A stretch of 64,000 nucleotides of DNA from Naganishia liquefaciens (lineage: Eukaryota; Basidiomycota; Tremellomycetes; Filobasidiales; Filobasidiaceae): positions 435,533-499,532 of the forward strand of contig BLZA01000057.1 in the NCBI GenBank assembly GCA_013423385.1, written 5' to 3'. Positions 59,823-64,000 of the stretch are shown piece by piece (the first letter of the stretch is position 1; each line of letters starts with the position of its first letter). The position numbers were made by a program, and so were the translations under genes. The notes under the pieces were generated by a model that was not told the DNA's origin, did not search any database, and worked only from the letters and a program-made list of their open reading frames with translations.

Positions 59823-60945
59823 ATCGTGATCGCAACGATGTTCAATTTTGGGCAATTGACAAGGTTTGATGGGGCGGCGAAGACAAGTCGGCTTTCGAGT
59901 AAGTTGTTCAGCGAGAGCAGAACTAAGTTCCGTGTAAGGAGGCACACACCTCCTAATTCTGAGCACTCAGTGCTCAGCCTTCGACGATGAGATAGGTGCT
60001 TATGAGTGCACAGTTCAATAACAAGAATGCAAACCACCTGGCTTGTTCGGACGACTCTTTATATGCCTTGAGGCCTGTTCATCACCTGTGCAGCGTTTTG
60101 TGCCAATCAAGGGTCGTCTGCCGTTACGAAGCACGTCACCTGAACAGTCACCTGAACATCCAAGCATTGCTGGCCGCGAACAGGTGATTTGTCCAGACTT
60201 TTGCAGAGCCTGGAATCAGATGGTGAAACAGGCACTCCGGGCGATCACTGTCGGGATCTGCATGTCACGAGGATGCCACGAATGCACAAGCTGCTCATAC
60301 TGTTACAGTATCGCTCTCCAGTTCACAAATCTCGTTACAGTGCAAGTCGCTGGATGCAGATACCAGTACAGTGGAACCGAATATGCGGAAGCTAAACGTC
60401 TCGGGCCGATCATCCCGAACTCTTGTATCTGCCTATCCACCTGGCGCATCTGTCAAAGCGTCTACGACCTATTCTACAACGCACGTCTCTCCTCTTGCGT
60501 CATGCTACTGATTTCGGAGCCAAGGTAGTACCTCAAAACAATGCCCTTTGCTCTAACCATTTCAGAAACTGGTTCTCGGGGCAATGAACGAGAAGGATGA
60601 CCGTGACGAAGGCTGTCTGAATGAGAATCGAAAAGAATCCATGAGTCCGGGTGTCATTGCGAAATACGGCTCACATGTCTGCAACAGTCGATACTCTCAT
60701 CGGGTGATTGGAAGTCCCTAAAACTTCCAAGACTTCCAAGCATACACAACCATCTACTGCCACCAAAAAAATAGGAAGGAATATGGCCTTGTAATCGCAA
60801 TACATTCGGAGGGACTTCCTTGCTTTGCCCATCATACATAGGAGAGGTCACGACATACTACCGAGCTCCAAAAGCCCTTTCACTTGCTATCGGCACTTCA
60901 GCATCGTGCGGTAAGGCCAAGTGTTACATCCTCGATTTTCTTTTT
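59823..60945. other. Gene-free interval
   Basis: About 1.1 kb upstream of the metalloprotease. An in-frame extension to 59966 exists but has no signal-peptide character. Plus-strand frames near 60043-60528 look random. Confidence 0.45.
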
Positions 60946-61700
60946 TCATCTTGCTCTTTCTGAGACCTCGGGTTGAGTGGACTCAAGCACATTTCCCGAG
61001 GTGGATAGTCCTTTAAAAACGCTTTCAAGTTGGCTCAGGCGCGAATTGAAATCTGGAATAGTCAGTTTATCCGATTCCCCGCTGTCGAGAAAAGAGATAG
61101 CACTGTCCACGAGGGACTGCAAGTTCTGCAGGGCGGCATGGTGATCGGATGGAAGCGCCCTTTCGCCCGGGAGGACCTTATCCTTCAAGTGGAAAGCGTA
61201 CTGTTCAAGCTTACTGCGTGCAGCAATGCCGTCCAAGGCTTTCTCATCCTCTGCTCTCGCTGCTTCTTGTTCAGCATTCCATACATCAATCCTCTGCATC
61301 TTGTCCAACGTATAGCTGTCGCAGCTCTCTCCGGGGACATGGTCAGCTTCCTCTTCCTCTTGTCAATCGAATGTCCCGTTCCTGCTCGCACCCGGTTGCG
61401 GAATTGAAGGCCGGACTTTCTCAAAAAGGGAGGGCATGCGTATCACCCTGGATTCCGCTGATGAGGGAAGTAAGGTCCAGTAGGATATTGGCAAATCTGT
61501 TAAAGTGTGTGAGTTTGCGATTGGAGCTTTTCATTTCTATCTCCCAATTCCTAGAGAGGCAAACGCCTATCCTTAAAGGCACCCGAACGAGCAGGAACTC
61601 TGCGGTATACGTTTTCGGCCAGCCTCCCTTCATCGACCATTTCTCGACCGAGTTCGAGCTCAGCCGACCTTCGAAAGAGGGATTTCGGGCCTAGGGGACT
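60946..61700 (-). pseudogene. Truncated Hsp70 fragment (substrate-binding end only)
   Basis: The minus-strand frame ending at 60946 matches the C-terminal lid of Hsp70: DEKALDGIAARSKLEQYAFH, LKDKVLPGERALPSDHHAAL, then DSAISFLDSGESDKLTIPDF and LSQLESVFKGLS. The preceding TLDKMQRIDVWNAEQEAARA parallels EEIERMVxxAExxxAEDEK. Further upstream, in another frame, ILLDLTSLISGIQ (about 61455-61495) parallels LLDVTPLSLGIE. Only about 190 bp separates them, too little for a full substrate-binding beta domain, and there is no ATPase domain before biotin synthase. It ends with ESTQPEVSERAR rather than EEVD. I treat it as a relic of a host Hsp70 gene; a short lid-only protein starting near 61308 is possible but unlikely. 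Confidence 0.6.
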
Positions 61701-61804
61701 GCTAACGGGGACGCGAGCGGAAGACACCCTTTATGCGACCACAATCTGTGACAAGATAACATGGTCTGCAAGGTCTACAACGAAATCACAACATCTATGA
61801 GCGC

Positions 61805-63660
61805 TCACTGCGCTTCGGCAGCCTGCAACTCCGCCTTTGCCTCGGCGGTCAACACAGCCTGTCCACCTTCCTCGACCTGCACAAACTTGTCATCCACCTT
61901 GTGTCCCTCGGCATCCTCGAAGGATCGCAAGCCTCGCAAGCCCCATCGTCCAAGCATGGCCTTGTCCTCATCCCATCCGCTGCATGGTGTGGTCAACATT
62001 TGTTCACCGGTAAAGATGGCGTTGGCACCGGCCATAAAGGCCATTGCTTGTTCGGTCTCGGTAAAGGTGTGACGACCGGCGGCGAGACGGATGATGGTCT
62101 TGGGCATGACGATTCGGGCAGTGGCGATCGTACGGATGACGGTGTGTACGGGAACGGGCTAAACAGGCGTTGGGAGTTAGAAAGATTCCTTCTGTGGGCA
62201 ACATGGAGGCTTACTTCGTTGTTCTCCATTGGCGTACCAGGGATGGGAACGAGCGTGTTGACGGGGAACGATTCCGGGTGTTCAGGTAGCCTGCGAGATC
62301 GAATGAATGGATGTGCCGGGCAAAAGGTATTGCGCGACTCACCTTCCAACCTCCCAGATCAAGCCCACGCGATCCTCGTCCTTCTCTCCCAGACCAAGGA
62401 TACCGCCACTGCAAACTTTGATACCAGCATCACGCACGGCCTGGAGCGTCTCAAGTCGGTCCTCGTACGTTCGTGTAGTGATGACGGAAGGGTAGTATTC
62501 ACGCGAGGTGTCGAGGTTGTGGTTGTAAGCGGATAGCCCGGCGTTTTTCAGCTGTCGGGCCTGTTCCGGCGTGAGCATGCCGAGGGTGGTGCACACTGCG
62601 CGGGAAAAGGATGAGCAAAGTCCGAGCAACAAAGCACGCCTCGACTCACCCTCCATGCCCATTCCCCTGACTTCCCTGACCATCTCCAAGATTCGCTCAA
62701 ATCCACGCTTTCGTCCCTCGAGTCCTCGCCACGCCGCGCCCATGCAGAATCGCGTGCTTCCGTTTGCCTTGGCCTGGCGGGCGGCCTCGATGACGGGGTC
62801 AAGCTGGACGAGCGGGGTAGCCTTGGTGGGCGTGCCCTTGTGTTTCGAAGATTGCGAGCAGTAGGAGCAGTCCTCGAGACATCCTCCAGCTGTGAACAGG
62901 CGGTTAGCAGTGGTTCGAGAATCGTTTCGCTGCGCGCAAGCGGACTAGACGGGTTTTTCGGGGAGCCGTTGGAATATAATGTGCATCCGTGTCAAGCCAA
63001 TTCTCTTGCTTCGCCGACCGCTTTGAAGCTCCGCGGTGATCTTTCATTACGGTCCTTGCGACACCGCCTGCGATCGCTCCGCACGGTCTCTGTCGGCGGT
63101 GCAAAGAGAGAGTCTCGCGAGATTCGCGCCGTCGCGCCGCCGGAGAAGTTGCTTTACTCGTCGACAGCTTTCTCGCTTCCAGGAGGAATGACTCGGTCGT
63201 CCTGTGACAACGCGAATGCCATGAACATGCGATGCTGGCGTTCTCGCTGCACTCGACTGGGTGTTGGCTCATCCTGCGACGACCTCGACAATCCCTTGGC
63301 CTGCAGGACCAGAGAAGCATCGCCTGCAGTTGCCTCCTTCCCTCGTTCCGCTCGTCCTGATTCTCGCCCTGATCGCTCCGCTCGTCCGTGGTTGAACTCA
63401 CTCTTGATATTCATCAGCGTACACAGCTGAATCCGCTCCGGATCATGCCACTGCCGATGTACACTTGCGGCCTTGAATACCAATTCCATCAACGGCGTGT
63501 CCCATACCTGCTGCACCTCGCCGCGCAGCCAATTCGACCGGACCTGGCCCTCGACGCCGGATGCGCGGGACTTGGCGCGCGGGACGGGCCCGGCCGGATG
63601 GGCGACGGCGGTAGCGAGGGAGCGTGTTGTAGCGGGAATTCGTGTGCGGAGGAGAGACAT
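61805..63660 (-). CDS. BIO2: Biotin synthase, mitochondrial
   Basis: Radical-SAM enzyme inserting sulfur into dethiobiotin. Exons 63402-63660, 62650-62889, 62343-62595, 62215-62290, 61805-62158 (393 aa). The N-terminus is a targeting signal ([20 protein letters not shown]). The body reads [20 protein letters not shown], then [20 protein letters not shown] with the CxxxCxxC cluster, [54 protein letters not shown] and [14 protein letters not shown]. It ends [18 protein letters not shown] and a short tail. Intron 1 is 512 nt, ten times longer than its neighbours. Its presence suggests biotin prototrophy only if BIO3/BIO4 functions exist elsewhere. Confidence 0.95.
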
Positions 63661-64000
63661 GGCGGCGGCGGTGTTGGTGAGAGGGATGGGTGAGGGGTTA
63701 GTGGAAGACACTCGCGCGGGGGCTCTATCTAGTATCCCCAATCAAGCGACGCCCCGATACCCGCTATCGCGTCTTTCTTTTGCTTCCGTCCGTCGATTGT
63801 TCAGTTCGGGCCGCCCATTCAGATTGCACGGAATGCGGACGGAACGGCCGCTCGTGACTCGACGCCGAGTGCCGCCGTCGCAGGCCAAAGCACAGTGTGT
63901 TCAATGTTCATGGCATGCTCTTAGGGGCATATCGTATGACTAGTAGTATTGATTCCGCACCATTGATCTCATTCCCGCGGGCGAGAACCGGTCTCGTCGA
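63661..64000. other. BIO2 upstream region to window end
   Basis: No gene recognised in the last 340 bp; it includes the BIO2 promoter. Frames crossing here are antisense to BIO2. Confidence 0.45.

Noticed and set aside
62840-63430. 196-codon plus-strand frame as a gene
   Set aside because: It overlaps BIO2 exons antisense and has no recognisable motif. Kept only as an observation on the long intron.

Overview
The window is fungal nuclear DNA, most likely from a basidiomycete of the Tremellomycetes type. Nearly every gene is cut by many short introns (mostly 45-65 nt, with GTNNGT donors and CTNAC/CTGAT branch sites), intergenic gaps are short, and the gene set is eukaryotic and fungal (velvet factor, PMP3, VPS25, formin, GH51, cyanase). 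The clade is an inference; no rRNA or other species marker is present. I re-derived exon structures by hand. For each multi-exon gene given below with explicit exons, the exon lengths sum to a whole number of codons.

Layout. 0.3-2.9 kb: an alpha/beta hydrolase and cyanase diverge from a TATA-bearing promoter. 2.9-7.3 kb: a gene-free block dominated by a degenerate 162-bp tandem array with an internal segmental duplication. 7.3-20.2 kb: an unrecognised multi-pass membrane protein, SUMO E1 subunit UBA2, a Ras-type GTPase, PMP3, an Mpv17/PMP22 protein, a LisH-CTLH-CRA protein and glucose-6-phosphate isomerase. 20.5-25.5 kb: two tandem F-box-like paralogues (both look decayed), VPS25 (ESCRT-II) and a velvet regulator. 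26.3-30.9 kb: an intracellular GH51 arabinofuranosidase and an aquaporin. 31-33.5 kb: no gene seen. 33.5-41.6 kb: secreted alpha-carbonic anhydrase, a basic-secretory-protein-type peptidase, protein farnesyltransferase beta, NAD-isocitrate dehydrogenase subunit 1 and pirin. 41.7-48.1 kb: one 1,946-aa formin. 48.2-51.8 kb: gene-poor, with weak hypothetical genes. 52-56 kb: a HIT hydrolase and a coiled-coil protein with a C-terminal membrane segment. 56-59.8 kb: an M6-type metalloprotease with six beta-propeller-like repeats and decayed copies of those repeats beyond its stop. 60.9-63.7 kb: a truncated Hsp70 relic and biotin synthase.

Most genes are unlinked housekeeping functions rather than a cluster. 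Links worth noting: the farnesyltransferase beta subunit and a Ras protein share the window, though the Ras CAAX box ends in Leu, which favours geranylgeranylation; formin and Ras both act in polarity; cyanase uses bicarbonate, and a carbonic anhydrase lies about 31 kb away, with no sign of co-regulation.

The most unusual signals are the 162-bp array, a high share of GC-AG introns (5 of about 121 by hand, including both introns of the Ras gene), very small exons (10-19 nt), the F-box pair with an in-frame stop, and the decaying metalloprotease repeats. I saw no CRISPR, rRNA, confident tRNA, or retrovirus-like element.
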